Positions 15,101 to 29,444 of a stretch of DNA of 64,000 nucleotides are shown here, in pieces. Position 1 is the stretch's first letter. Every line of letters starts with the position of its first letter. The translations under genes were made by a program, and so were the position numbers. The notes under the pieces are model-generated. The model was not told where the DNA came from. It ran no database searches and saw only the letters and a list, made by a program, of their open reading frames with translations. This DNA comes from Eledone cirrhosa (lineage: Eukaryota; Mollusca; Cephalopoda; Octopoda; Eledonidae), in assembly GCA_964016885.1 (NCBI GenBank), contig OZ024744.1, positions 119,169,197 through 119,233,196 on the forward strand. The letters are read 5' to 3'.

Positions 15101-16451
15101 CATTATTACTGTAACAACTGACTTGGTGTTACTAACATTATTACTGTAACAACAGACTTGGTGTTACTAACATTATTACTGTAACAACTGACTTGGTGTT
15201 ACTAACATTATTACTGTAACAACTGACTTGGTGTTACTAACATTATTACTGTAACAACTGACTTGGTGTTACTAACATTATTACTGTAACAACTGACTTG
15301 GTGTTACTAACATTATTACTGTAACAACGGACTTGGTGTTACTAACATTATTACTGTAACAACTGACTTGGTGTTACTAACATTATTACTGTAACAACTG
15401 ACTAATGTTACTAACATTATTACTGTAACAACTGACTTGGTGTTACTAACATTATTACTGTAACAACTGACTAATGTTACTAACATTATTTCTGTAACAA
15501 CTGACTTGGTGTTACTAACATTATTACTGTAACAACTGACTTGGTGTTACTAACATTATTACTGTAACAACTGACTAATGTTACTAACATTATTACTGTA
15601 ACAATTGACTTGGTGTTACTAACATTATTACTGTAACAACTGACTAATGTTACTAACATTATTACTGTAACAACTGACTTTGTGTTACTAACATTATTAC
15701 TGTAACAACTGACTTGGTGTTACTAACATTATTACTGTAACAACTGACTAATGTTACTAACATTATTTCTGTAACAACTGACTTGGTGTTACTAACATTA
15801 TTACTGTAACAACTGACTTGGTGTTACTAACATTATTACTGTAACAACTGACTAAAGTTACTAACATTATTACTGTAACAATTGACTTGGTGTTACTAAC
15901 ATTATTACTGTAACAACTGACTAATGTTACTAACATTATTACTGTAACAACTGACTTGGTGTTACTAACATTATTACTGTAACAACTGACTTGGTGTTAC
16001 TAACATTATTACTGTAACAACTGCCTTGGTGTTACTAACATTATTACTGTAACAACTGACTTGGTGTTACTAACATTATTACTGTAACAACTGACTTGGT
16101 GTTACTAACATTATTACTGTAACAACTGACTTGCTGTTACTAACATTATTACTGTAACAACTGACTTGGTGTTACTAACATTATTTCTGGAACAACTGAC
16201 TTGCTGTTACTAACATTATTACTGTAACAATTGACTTGGTGTTACTAACATTATTACTGTAACAACTGACTAATGGTACTAACATTATTACTGTAACAAC
16301 TGACTTGGTGTCACTAACATTATTACTGTAACAACTGACTTGGTGTTACTAACATTATTACTGTAACAACTGACTAATGTTACTAACATTATTACTGTAA
16401 CAACTGACTAATGGTACTAACATTATTACTGTGACAACTGACTAATGTTAC
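12114..16451. repeat. 4373-bp duplication, copy 2, one monomer shorter
   Basis: This copy follows copy 1 directly and keeps its order of rare variants. From about 15460 on the offset falls from 4373 to 4338 bp: GGTGTCAC at 11973 matches 16311, and the last TAATGG monomer at 12071 matches 16409. One 35-bp B monomer has been lost between the GTAACAACGGAC landmark near 15328 and the TTTCTG monomer near 15490. Agreement ends at about 16431. Only satellite is present. Confidence 0.8.
14516..14893. repeat. Strict A/B dimer block with GTGACA, copy of 10143-10520
   Basis: This five-period block lies 4373 bp after the block at 10143 and belongs to copy 2 of the 4373-bp duplication. It is followed by a B-monomer run containing AACAGAC variants, as at the first block. 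Confidence 0.85.
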
Positions 16452-18540
16452 TAACATTATTACTGTAACAACTGACTAATGGTACTAACATTATTACTGT
16501 AACAACTGACTTGGTGTTACTAACGTTATTACTGTAACAACTGACTTGGTGTTACTAACATTATTACTGTGACAACTGACTAATGTTACTAACATTATTA
16601 CTGTAACAACTGACTTGGTGTTACTAACATTATTACTGTGACAACTGACTAGTGTTACTAACATTATTACTGTAACAACTGACTTGGTGTTACTAACATT
16701 ATTACTGGAACAACTGACTTGGTGTTACTAACATTATTACTGTAACAACTGACTAATGTTACTAACATTATTACTGTAACAACTGACTAATGTTACTAAC
16801 ATTATTACTGTAACAACTGACTTGGTGTTACTAACATTATTACTGTAACAACTGACTTGGTGTTACTAACATTATTACTGTAACAACTAACTAATGTTAC
16901 TAACATTATTACTGTAACAACTGACTTGGTGTTACTAACATTATTACTGTAACAACTGACTTGGCGTTACTAACATTATTACTGTGACAACTGACTAATG
17001 TTACTAACATTATTACTGTAACAACTGACTTGGTGTTACTAACATTATTACTGTGACAACTGACTAATGTTACTAACATTATTACTGTAACAACTGACTT
17101 GGTGTTACTAACATTATTACTGTGACAACTGACTAATGTTACTAACATTATTACTGTAACAACTGACTTGGTGTTACTAACATTATTACTGTGACAACTG
17201 ACTAATGTTACTAACATTATTACTGTAACAACTGACTTGGTGTTACTAACATTATTACTGTGACGACTGACTAATGGTACTAACATTATTACTGTAACAA
17301 CTGACTTGGTGTTACTAACATTATTACTGTAACAACAGACTTGGTGTTACTAACATTATTACTGTAACAACTGACTTGGTGTTACTAACATTATTACTGT
17401 AACAACTGATTTGGTGTTACTAACATTATTACTTTAACAACTGACTTGGTGTTACTAACATTATTACTGTAACAACTTACTTGGTGTTACTAACATTATT
17501 ACTGTAACAACTGACTTGGTGTTACTAACATTATTACTGTAACAACAGACTTGGTGTTACTAACATTATTACTGTAACAACTGACTTGGTGTTACTAACA
17601 TTATTACTGTAACAACTGACTTGGTGTTACTAACATTATTACTGTAACAACTGACTTGGTGTTACTAACATTATTACTGTAACAACTGACTTGGTGTTAC
17701 TAACATTATTACTGTAACAACGGACTTGGTGTTACTAACATTATTACTGTAACAACTGACTTGGTGTTACTAACATTATTACTGTAACAACTGACTAATG
17801 TTACTAACATTATTACTGTAACAACTGACTTGGTGTTACTAACATTATTACTGTAACAACTGACTTGGTGTTACTAACATTATTACTGTAACAACTGACT
17901 AATGTTACTAACATTATTTCTGTAACAACTGACTTGGTGTTACTAACATTATTACTGTAACAACTGACTTGGTGTTACTAACATTATTACTGTAACAACT
18001 GACTAATGTTACTAACATTATTACTGTAACAATTGACTTGGTGTTACTAACATTATTACTGTAACAACTGACTAATGTTACTAACATTATTACTGTAACA
18101 ACTGACTTTGTGTTACTAACATTATTACTGTAACAACTGACTTGGTGTTACTAACATTATTACTGTAACAACTGCCTTGGTGTTACTAACATTATTACTG
18201 TAACAACTGACTTGGTGTTACTAACATTATTACTGTAACAACTGACTTGGTGTTACTAACATTATTACTGTAACAACTGACTTGCTGTTACTAACATTGT
18301 TACTGTAACAACTGCCTTGGTGTTACTAACATTATTTCTGTAACAACTGACTTGCTGTTACTAACATTATTACTGTAACAATTGACTTGGTGTTACTAAC
18401 ATTATTACTGTAACAACTGACTAATGGTACTAACATTATTACTGTAACAACTGACTTGGTGTCACTAACATTATTACTGTAACAACTGACTTGGTGTTAC
18501 TAACATTATTACTGTAACAACTGACTAATGTTACTAACAT
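16452..18540. repeat. Further 2393-bp higher-order repeat copy
   Basis: The GTGACA dimer block at 16909 is 2393 bp after the one at 14516. The same TTGCTG, CTGCCTTGG, CATTATTTCTG and GGTGTCAC markers follow. It has its own changes, such as GTGACGACTGAC near 17260, CATTGTTAC near 18296 and TTTCTGTAAC in place of TTTCTGGAAC near 18335. The right edge is approximate; the last type-2 marker, GGTGTCAC, is near 18460. Confidence 0.75.
16909..17286. repeat. Strict A/B dimer block with GTGACA, third copy
   Basis: This five-period block lies 2393 bp after the one at 14516. It differs by GTGACGACTGAC near 17262, a private change that gives Arg for Cys in the accidental minus-strand frame. Confidence 0.85.
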
Positions 18541-21290
18541 TATTACTGTAACAACTGACTAATGTTACTAACATTATTACTGTAACAACTGACTAATGTT
18601 ACTAACATTATTACTGCAACAAATGACTAATGTTACTAACATTATTACTGTAACAACTGACTTGGTGTTACTAACATTATTACTGTAACAATTGACTTGG
18701 TGTTACTAACATTATTACTGTAACAACTGACTAATGTTACTAACATTATTACTGTAACAACTGACTAATGTTACTAACGTTATTACTGTAACAACTGACT
18801 TGGTGTTACTAACATTATTACTGTAACAACTGACTTGGTGTTACTAACATTATTACTGTAACAACTGACTAATGTTACTAACGTTATTACTGTAACAACT
18901 GACTTGGTGTTACTAACATTATTACTGTAACAACTGACTAATGTTACTAACATTATTACTGTAACAATTGACTAATGTTACTAACATTATTACTGTAACA
19001 AATGACTAATGTTACTAACATTATTACTGTAACAACTGACTAATGTTACTAACATTATTACTGTAACAACTGACTAATGTTACTAACATTATTACTGTAA
19101 TTACTAACTAATGTTACTAACATTATTACTGTAACAACTGGCTAATGTTACTAACATTATTACTGTAACAACTGACTTGGTGTTACTAACATTATTACTG
19201 TAACAACTGACTAATGTTACTAACGTTATTACTGTAACAACTGACTAGGTGTTACTAACATTATTACTGTAACAACTGACTTGGTGTTACTAACATTATT
19301 ACTGTAACAACTGACTAATGTTACTAACATTATTACTGTAACAACTGACTTGGCGTTACTAACATTATTACTGTAACAAATGACTAATGTTACTAACATT
19401 ATTACTGTAACAACTGACTAATGTTACTAACATTATTACTGTAACAACTGACTAATGGTACTAACATTATTACTGTAACAACTGACTTGGTGTTACTAAC
19501 ATTATTACTGTAACAACTGACTTGGTGTTACTAACATTATTACTGTAACAACTGACTAATGTTACTAACATTATTACTGTAACAACTCACTAATGTTACT
19601 AACATTATTACTGTAACAATTGACTTGGTGTTACTAACATTATTACTGTAACAACTGACTTGGTGTTACTAACATTATTACTGTAACAACTGACTTGGTG
19701 TTACTAACATTATTACTGTAACAACTGACTTGGTGTTACTAACATTATTACTGTAACAACTGACTAATGGTACTAACATTATTACTGTAACAACTGACTA
19801 ATGGTACTAACATTATTACTGTAACAACTGACTTGGTGTTACTAACGTTATTACTGTGACAACTGACTAATGTTACTAACATTATTACTGTAATAACTGA
19901 CTTGGTGTTACTAACATTATTACTGTAACAACTGACTTGGCGTTACTAACATTATTACTGTAACAACTGACTTGGTGTTACTAACATTATTACTGTAACA
20001 ACTGACTTGGTGTTACTAACATTATTACTGTAACAACTGACTTGGTGCTACTAACATTATTACTGTAACAACTGACTTGGTGTTACTAACATTATTACTG
20101 TAACAACTGACTTGGTGTTACTAACATTATTACTGTAACAACTGACTTGGTGTTACTAACATTATTACTGTAACAACTGACTTGGTGTTACTAACATTAT
20201 TACTGTAACAACTGACTTGGTGTTACTAACATTATTACTGTAACAACTGACTTGGTGTTACTAACATTATTACTGTAACAACTGACTTGGTGTTACTAAC
20301 ATTATTACTGTAACAACTGACTAATGTTACTAACATTATTACTGTAACAACTGACTTGGTGTTACTAACATTATTACTGTAACAACTGACTAATGTTACT
20401 AACATTATTACTGTAACAACTGACTTGGTGTTACTAACATTATTACTGTAAAAAATGACTAATGTTACTAACATTATTACTGTAACAACTGACTAATGTT
20501 ACTAACGTTATTACTGTAACAACTGACTAGGTGTTACTAACATTATTACTGTAACAACTGACTTGGTGTTACTAACATTATTACTGTAACAACTGACTAA
20601 GGTTACTAACATTATTACTGTAACAACTGACTTGGTGTTACTAACATTATTACTGTAACAAATGACTAATGTTACTAACATTATTACTGTAACAACTGAC
20701 TAATGTTACTAACATTATTACTGTAACAACTGACTAATGGTACTAACATTATTACTGTAACAACTGACTTGGTGTTACTAACATTATTACTGTAACAACT
20801 GACTTGGTGTTACTAACATTATTACTGTAACAACTGACTAATGGTACTAACATTATTACTGTAACAACTGACTAATGGTACTAACATTATTACTGTAACA
20901 ACTGACTTGGTGTTACTAACGTTATTACTGTAACAACTGACTTGGTGTTACTAACATTATTACTGTGACAACTGACTAATGTTACTAACATTATTACTGT
21001 AACAACTGACTTGGTGTTACTAAAATTATTACTGTGACAACTGACTAATGTTACTAACATTATTACTGTAACAACTGACTTGGTGTTACTAATATTATTA
21101 CTGTGACAACTGACAAATGTTACTAACATTATTACTGTAACAACTGACTTGGTGTTACTAACATTATTACTGTGACAACTGACTAATGTTACTAACATTA
21201 TTACTGTAACAACTGACTTGGTGTTACTAACATTATTACTGTAACAACTGACTTGGTGTTACTAACATTATTACTGTAACAACTGACTTG
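18541..21290. repeat. Transitional satellite segment with first CTGCAAC and AATTACTAAC markers
   Basis: This stretch is satellite throughout, with a change in variant content. CTGCAACAAATG at about 18613 is followed 485 bp later by AATTACTAAC near 19099. The same 485-bp spacing recurs five times between 24.6 and 33.7 kb, with AACTACTAAC at the second site. The CTAGGTG, CAAATGAC and AACTCACTAATG variants that mark later cassettes first appear together here. Dimer blocks lie at 20235-20474 (GTAACA type) and 20890-21198 (GTGACA type). No gene is seen. Confidence 0.7.
20890..21198. repeat. Four-period GTGACA dimer block, first of a recurring set
   Basis: This block has four A/B periods with GTGACA. 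The same four-period form recurs at 32581, 36140, 39533, 41126, 44417, 48854, 50132, 54391, 58512 and 61216, mostly with a shared GACAAATG change in the third A monomer. This copy has extra changes: a TAAAATTATT monomer near 21022 and AATATTATT near 21091. Confidence 0.8.
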
Positions 21291-22390
21291 GTGTTACTAA
21301 CATTATTAATGTAACAACTGGCTAATGTTACTAACATTATTACTGTAACAACTGACTTGGTGTTACTAACATTATTACTGTAACAACTGACTAATGTTAC
21401 TAACGTTATTACTGTAACAACTGACTAGGTGTTACTAACATTATTACTGTAACAACTGACTTGGTGTTACTAACATTATTACTGTAACAACTGACTAATG
21501 TTACTAACATTATTACTGTAACAACTGACTTGGCGTTACTAACATTATTACTGTAACAAATGACTAATGTTACTAACATTATTACTGTAACAACTGACTA
21601 ATGTTACTAACATTATTACTGTAACAACTGACTAATGGTACTAACATTATTACTGTAACAACTGACTTGGTGTTACTAACATTATTACTGTAACAACTGA
21701 CTTGGTGTTACTAACATTATTACTGTAACAACTGACTAATGTTACTAACATTATTACTGTAACAACTCACTAATGTTACTAACATTATTACTGTAACAAT
21801 TGACTTGGTGTTACTAACATTATTACTGTAACAACTGACTTGGTGTTACTAACATTATTACTGTAACAACTGACTTGGTGTTACTAACTTTATTACTGTA
21901 ACAACTGACTTGGTGTTACTAACATTATTACTGTAACAACTGACTAATGGTACTAACATTATTACTGTAACAACTGACTAATGGTACTAACATTATTACT
22001 GTAACAACTGACTTGGTGTTACTAACGTTATTACTGTAACAACTGACTTGGTGTTACTAACATTATTACTGTGACAACTGACTAATGTTACTAACATTAT
22101 TACTGTAACAACTGACTTGGTGTTACTTACATTATTACTGTAACAACTGACTTGGTGTTACTAACATTATTACTGTAACAACTGACTTGGTGTTACTAAC
22201 ATTATTACTGTAACAACGGACTTGGTGTTACTAACATTATTACTGTAATAACTGACTTGGTGTTACTAACATTATTACTGTAACAACTGACTTGGCGTTA
22301 CTAACATTATTACTGTAACAACTGACTTGGTGTTACTAACATTATTACTGTAACAACTGACTTGGTGTTACTAACATTATTACTGTAACA
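21291..22390. repeat. First full copy of a ~1-kb marker cassette
   Basis: An ordered series of variants defines this unit: ATTAATG with AACTGGCTAATG (about 21307), CTAGGTG (about 21425), GGCGTT, CAAATGAC, AACTCAC (about 21766), AACTTTATT (about 21888), TTACTTAC (about 22127), AACGGAC (about 22217), GTAATAACTGAC and a second GGCGTT. The same order recurs, complete or cut short, near 30.5, 34.1, 36.6, 37.5, 40.0, 41.5, 44.8, 49.2, 50.5 and 61.6 kb, with further partial copies elsewhere. This makes it the main reused module of the right half of the window. Confidence 0.75.
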
Positions 22391-24540
22391 ACTGACTAAT
22401 GTTACTAACATTATTACTGTAACAATTGACTTGGTGTTACTAACATTATTACTGTAACAACTGACTAATGTTACTAACATTATTACTGTAACAACTGACT
22501 TGGTGTTACTAACATTATTACTGTAACAACTGACTTGGTGTTACTAACATTATTACTGTAACAACTGCCTTGGTGTTACTAACATTATTACTGTAACAAC
22601 TGACTTGGTGTTACTAACATTATTACTGTAAGAACTGACTTGGTGTTACTAACATTATTACTGTAACAACTGACTTGCTGTTACTAACATTATTACTGTA
22701 ACAACTGACTTGGTGTTACTAACATTATTTCTGTAACAACTGACTTGCTGTTACTAACATTATTACTGTAACAATTGACTTGGTGTTACTAACATTATTA
22801 CTGTAACAACTGACTAATGGTACTAACATTATTACTGTAACAACTGACTTGGTGTCACTAACATTATTACTGCAACAACTGACTTGGTGTTACTAACATT
22901 ATTACTGTAACAACTGACTAATGTTACTAACATTATTACTGTAACAACTGACTAATGGTACTAACATTATTACTGTGACAACTGACTAATGTTACTAACA
23001 TTATTACTGTAACAACTGACTAATGGTACTAACATTATTACTGTAACAACTGACTTGGTGTTACTAACGTTATTACTGTAACAACTGACTTGGTGTTACT
23101 AACATTATTACTGTGACAACTGACTAATGTTACTAACATTATTACTGTAACAACTGACTTGGTGTTACTAACATTATTACTGTGACAACTGACTAGTGTT
23201 ACTAACATTATTACTGTAACAACTGACTTGGTGTTACTAACATTATTACTGGAACAACTGACTTGGTGTTACTAACATTATTACTGTAACAACTGACTAA
23301 TGTTACTAACATTATTACTGTAACAACTGACTAATGTTACTAACATTATTACTGTAACAACTGACTTGGTGTTACTAACATTATTACTGTAACAACTGAC
23401 TTTGTGTTACTAACATTATTACTGTAACAACTAACTAATGTTACTAACATTATTACTGTAACAACTGACTTGGTGTTACTAACATTATTACTGTAACAAC
23501 TGACTTGGCGTTACTAACATTATTACTGTGACAACTGACTAATGTTACTAACATTATTACTGTAACAACTGACTTGGTGTTACTAACATTATTACTGTGA
23601 CAACTGACTAATGTTACTAACATTATTACTGTAACAACTGACTTGGTGTTACTAACATTATTACTGTAACAACTGACTTGGTGTTACTAACATTATTACT
23701 GTAACAACTGACTTGGTGTTACTAACATTATTACTGTAACAACTGACTTTGTGTTACTAACATTATTACTGTAACAACTTACTTGGTGTTACTAACATTA
23801 TTACTGTAACAACTGACTTGGTGTTACTAACATTATTACTGTAACAACAGACTTGGTGTTACTAACATTATTACTGTAACAACTGACTTGGTGTTACTAA
23901 CATTATTACTGTAACAACTGACTTGGTGTTACTAACATTATTACTGTAACAACTGACTTGGTGTTACTAACATTATTACTGTAACAACTGACTTGGTGTT
24001 ACTAACATTATTACTGTAACAACGGACTTGGTGTTACTAACATTATTACTGTAACAACTGACTAATGTTACTAACATTATTTCTGTAACAACTGACTTGG
24101 TGTTACTAACATTATTACTGTAACAACTGACTTGGTGTTACTAACATTATTACTGTAACAACTGACTAATGTTACTAACATTATTACTGTAACAATTGAC
24201 TTGGTGTTACTAACATTATTACTGTAACAACTGACTAATGTTACTAACATTATTACTGTAACAACTGACTTGGTGTTACTAACATTATTACTGTAACAAC
24301 TGACTTGGTGTTACTAACATTATTACTGTAACAACTGCCTTGGTGTTACTAACATTATTACTGTAACAACTGACTTGGTGTTACTAACATTATTACTGTA
24401 ACAACTGACTTGGTGTTACTAACATTATTACTGTAACAACTGACTTGCTGTTACTAACATTATTACTGTAACAACTGACTTGGTGTTACTAACATTATTT
24501 CTGTAACAACTGACTTGGTGTTACTAACATTATTACTGTA
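22391..24540. repeat. Re-appearance of the 2.4-kb-type higher-order repeat
   Basis: Markers otherwise confined to 7.7-18.5 kb return here in the same order: CTGCCTTGG (about 22566), TTGCTG, CATTATTTCTG, GGTGTCAC (about 22855), GTGACA units with CTAGTG, GGAAC (about 23251), and a GGCGTT dimer block near 23510-23640. It lies between cassette-type DNA on the left and CTGCAAC-type DNA on the right. The order suggests transfer of a block within the array rather than steady local divergence. Confidence 0.7.
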
Positions 24541-27500
24541 ACAACTGACTAATGTTACTAACATTATTACTGTAACAACTGACTAATGTTACTAACATTA
24601 TTACTGTAACAACTGACTAATGTTACTAACATTATTACTGCAACAAATGACTAATGTTACTAACATTATTACTGTAACAACTGACTTGGTGTTACTAACA
24701 TTATTACTGTAACAATTGACTTGGTGTTACTAACATTATTACTGTAACAACTGACTAATGTTACTAACGTTATTACTGTAACAACTGACTAATGTTACTA
24801 ACATTATTACTGTAACAACTGACTTGGTGTTACTAACATTATTACTGTAACAACTGACTTGGTGTTACTAACATTATTACTGTAACAACTGACTAATGTT
24901 ACTAACGTTATTACTGTAACAACTGACTTGGTGTTACTAACATTATTACTGTAACAACTGACTAATGTTACTAACATTATTACTGTAACAATTGACTAAT
25001 GTTACTAACATTATTACTGTAACAAATGACTAATGTTACTAACATTATTACTGTAACAACTGACTAATGTTACTAACATTATTACTGTAACAACTGACTA
25101 ATGTTACTAACATTATTACTGTAACTACTAACTAATGTTACTAACATTATTACTGTAACAACTGACTTGGTGTTACTAACATTATTACTGTAACAACTGA
25201 CTTGGTGTTACTAACATTATTACTGTAACAACTGACTAATGTTACTAACATTATTACTGTAACAACTGACTTGGTGTTACTAACATTATTACTGTAACAA
25301 CTGACTTGGTGTTACTAACATTATTACTGTAACAACTGACTAATGTTACTAACATTATTACTGTAACAACTGACTTGGTGTTACTAACATTATTACTGTA
25401 ACAATTGACTTGGTGTTACTAACATTATTACTGTAACAATTGACTAATGTTACTAACATTATTACTGTAACAACTGACTTGGTGTTACTAACATTATTAC
25501 TGTAACAACTGACTTGGTGTTACTAACATTATTACTGTAACAACTGACTTGGTGTTACTAACATTATTAATGTAACAACTGGCTAATGTTACTAACATTA
25601 TTACTGTAACAACTGACTTGGTGTTACTAACATTATTACTGTAACAACTGACTAATGTTACTAACGTTATTACTGTAACAACTGACTAGGTGTTACTAAC
25701 ATTATTACTGTAACAACTGACTTGGTGTTACTAACATTATTACTGTAACAACTGACTAATGTTACTAACATTATTACTGTAACAACTGACTTGGTGTTAC
25801 TAACATTATTACTGTAACAACTGACTTGGTGTTACTAACATTATTACTGTAACAATTGACTAATGTTACTAACATTATTACTGTAACAATTGACTAATGT
25901 TACTAACATTATTACTGTAACAAATGACTAATGTTACTAACATTATTACTGTAACAACTGACTAATGTTACTAACATTATTACTGTAACTACTAACTAAT
26001 GTTACTAACATTATTACTGTAACAACTGACTTGGTGTTACTAACATTATTACTGTAACAACTGCCTTGGTGTTACTAACATTATTACTGTAACAACTGAC
26101 TTGGTGTTACTAACATTATTACTGTAACAACTGACTTGGTGTTACTAACATTATTACTGTAACAACTGACTTGCTGTTACTAACATTATTACTGTAACAA
26201 CTGACTTGGTGTTACTAACATTATTTCTGTAACAACTGACTTGGTGTTACAAACATTATTACTGTAACAACTGACTAATGTTACTAACATTATTACTGTA
26301 ACAACTGACTAATGTTACTAACATTATTACTGTAACAACTGACTAATGTTACTAACATTATTACTGCAACAAATGACTAATGTTACTAACATTATTACTG
26401 TAACAACTGACTTGGTGTTACTAACATTACTACTGTAACAATTGACTTGGTGTTACTAACATTATTACTGTAACAACTGACTAATGTTACTAACGTTATT
26501 ACTGTAACAACTGACTAATGTTACTAACATTATTACTGTAACAACTGACTTGGTGTTACTAACATTATTACTGTAACAACTGACTTGGTGTTACTAACAT
26601 TATTACTGTAACAACTGACTAATGTTACTAACGTTATTACTGTAACAACTGACTTGGTGTTACTAACATTATTACTGTAACAACTGACTAATGTTACTAA
26701 CATTATTACTGTAACAATTGACTAATGTTACTAACATTATTACTGTAACAAATGACTAATGTTACTAACATTATTACTGTAACAACTGACTAATGTTACT
26801 AACATTATTACTGTAACAACTGACTAATGTTACTAACATTATTACTGTAACTACTAACTAATGTTACTAACATTATTACTGTAACAACTGACTTGGTGTT
26901 ACTAACATTATTACTGTAACAACTGACTTGGTGTTACTAACATTATTACTGTAACAACTGACTAATGTTACTAACATTATTACTGTAACAACTGACTTGG
27001 TGTTACTAACATTATTACTGTAACAACTGACTTGGTGTTACTAACATTATTACTGTAACAACTGACTAATGTTACTAACATTATTACTGTAACAACTGAC
27101 TTGGTGTTACTAACATTATTACTGTAACAATTGACTTGGTGTTACTAACATTATTACTGTAACAATTGACTAATGTTACTAACATTATTACTGTAACAAC
27201 TGACTTGGTGTTACTAACATTATTACTGTAACAACTGACTTGGTGTTACTAACATTATTAATGTAACAACTGGCTAATGTTACTAACATTATTACTGTAA
27301 CAACTGACTTGGTGTTACTAACATTATTACTGTAACAACTGACTAATGTTACTAACGTTATTACTGTAACAACTGACTAGGTGTTACTAACATTATTACT
27401 GTAACAACTGACTTGGTGTTACTAACATTATTACTGTAACAACTGACTAATGTTACTAACATTATTACTGTAACAACTGACTTGGTGTTACTAACATTAT

Positions 27501-29444
27501 TACTGTAACAACTGACTTGGTGTTACTAACATTATTACTGTAACAACTGCCTTGGTGTTACTAACATTATTACTGTAACAACTGACTTGGTGTTACTAAC
27601 ATTATTACTGTAACAACTGACTTGGTGTTACTAACATTATTACTGTAACAACTGACTTGCTGTTACTAACATTATTACTGTAACAACTGACTTGGTGTTA
27701 CTAACATTATTTCTGTAACAACTGACTTGGTGTTACTAACATTATTACTGTAACAACTGACTAATGTTACTAACATTATTACTGTAACAACTGACTAATG
27801 TTACTAACATTATTACTGTAACAACTGACTAATGTTACTAACATTATTACTGCAACAAATGACTAATGTTACTAACATTATTACTGTAACAACTGACTTG
27901 GTGTTACTAACATTATTACTGTAACAATTGACTTGGTGTTACTAACATTATTACTGTAACAACTGACTAATGTTACTAACGTTATTACTGTAACAACTGA
28001 CTAATGTTACTAACATTATTACTGTAACAACTGACTTGGTGTTACTAACATTATTACTGTAACAACTGACTTGGTGTTACTAACATTATTACTGTAACAA
28101 CTGACTAATGTTACTAACGTTATTACTGTAACAACTGACTTGGTGTTACTAACATTATTACTGTAACAACTGACTAATGTTACTAACATTATTACTGTAA
28201 CAATTGACTAATGTTACTAACATTATTACTGTAACAAATGACTAATGTTACTAACATTATTACTGTAACAACTGACTAATGTTACTAACATTATTACTGT
28301 AACAACTGACTAATGTTACTAACATTATTACTGTAACTACTAACTAATGTTACTAACATTATTACTGTAACAACTGACTTGGTGTTACTAACATTATTAC
28401 TGTAACAACTGACTTGGTGTTACTAACATTATTACTGTAACAACTGACTAATGTTACTAACATTATTACTGTAACAACTGACTTGGTGTTACTAACATTA
28501 TTACTGTAACAACTGACTTGGTGTTACTAACATTATTACTGTAACAACTGACTAATGTTACTAACATTATTACTGTAACAACTGACTTGGTGTTACTAAC
28601 ATTATTACTGTAACAATTGACTTGGTGTTACTAACATTATTACTGTAACAATTGACTAATGTTACTAACATTATTACTGTAACAACTGACTTGGTGTTAC
28701 TAACATTATTACTGTAACAACTGACTTGGTGTTACTAACATTATTACTGTAACAACTGACTTGGTGTTACTAACATTATTAATGTAACAACTGGCTAATG
28801 TTACTAACATTATTACTGTAACAACTGACTTGGTGTTACTAACATTATTACTGTAACAACTGACTAATGTTACTAACGTTATTACTGTAACAACTGACTA
28901 GGTGTTACTAACATTATTACTGTAACAACTGACTTGGTGTTACTAACATTATTACTGTAACAACTGACTAATGTTACTAACATTATTACTGTAACAACTG
29001 ACTTGGTGTTACTAACATTATTACTGTAACAACTGACTTGGTGTTACTAACATTATTACTGTAACAATTGACTAATGTTACTAACATTATTACTGTAACA
29101 ATTGACTAATGTTACTAACATTATTACTGTAACAAATGACTAATGTTACTAACATTATTACTGTAACAACTGACTAATGTTACTAACATTATTACTGTAA
29201 CAACTGACTAATGTTACTAACATTATTACTGTAACTACTAACTAATGTTACTAACATTATTACTGTAACAACTGACTTGGTGTTACTAACATTATTACTG
29301 TAACAACTGCCTTGGTGTTACTAACATTATTACTGTAACAACTGACTTGGTGTTACTAACATTATTACTGTAACAACTGACTTGGTGTTACTAACATTAT
29401 TACTGTAACAACTGACTTGCTGTTACTAACATTATTACTGTAAC
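24541..29444. repeat. CTGCAAC / AACTACTAAC higher-order repeat region
   Basis: CTGCAAC variants lie at about 24639, 26365, 27851 and (just to the right) 29611. Each is followed exactly 485 bp later by AACTACTAAC (25124, 26850, 28336, 30096). Steps between copies are 1726, 1486 and 1760 bp. Extra AACTACTAAC sites at 25988 and 29234 are 3246 bp apart, and so are the CATTACTACTG variants at 26425 and 29671, which shows a longer period of 3246 bp made of two unequal sub-repeats. AACTGGCTAATG with ATTAATG occurs once per sub-repeat. No gene is seen. Confidence 0.78.
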
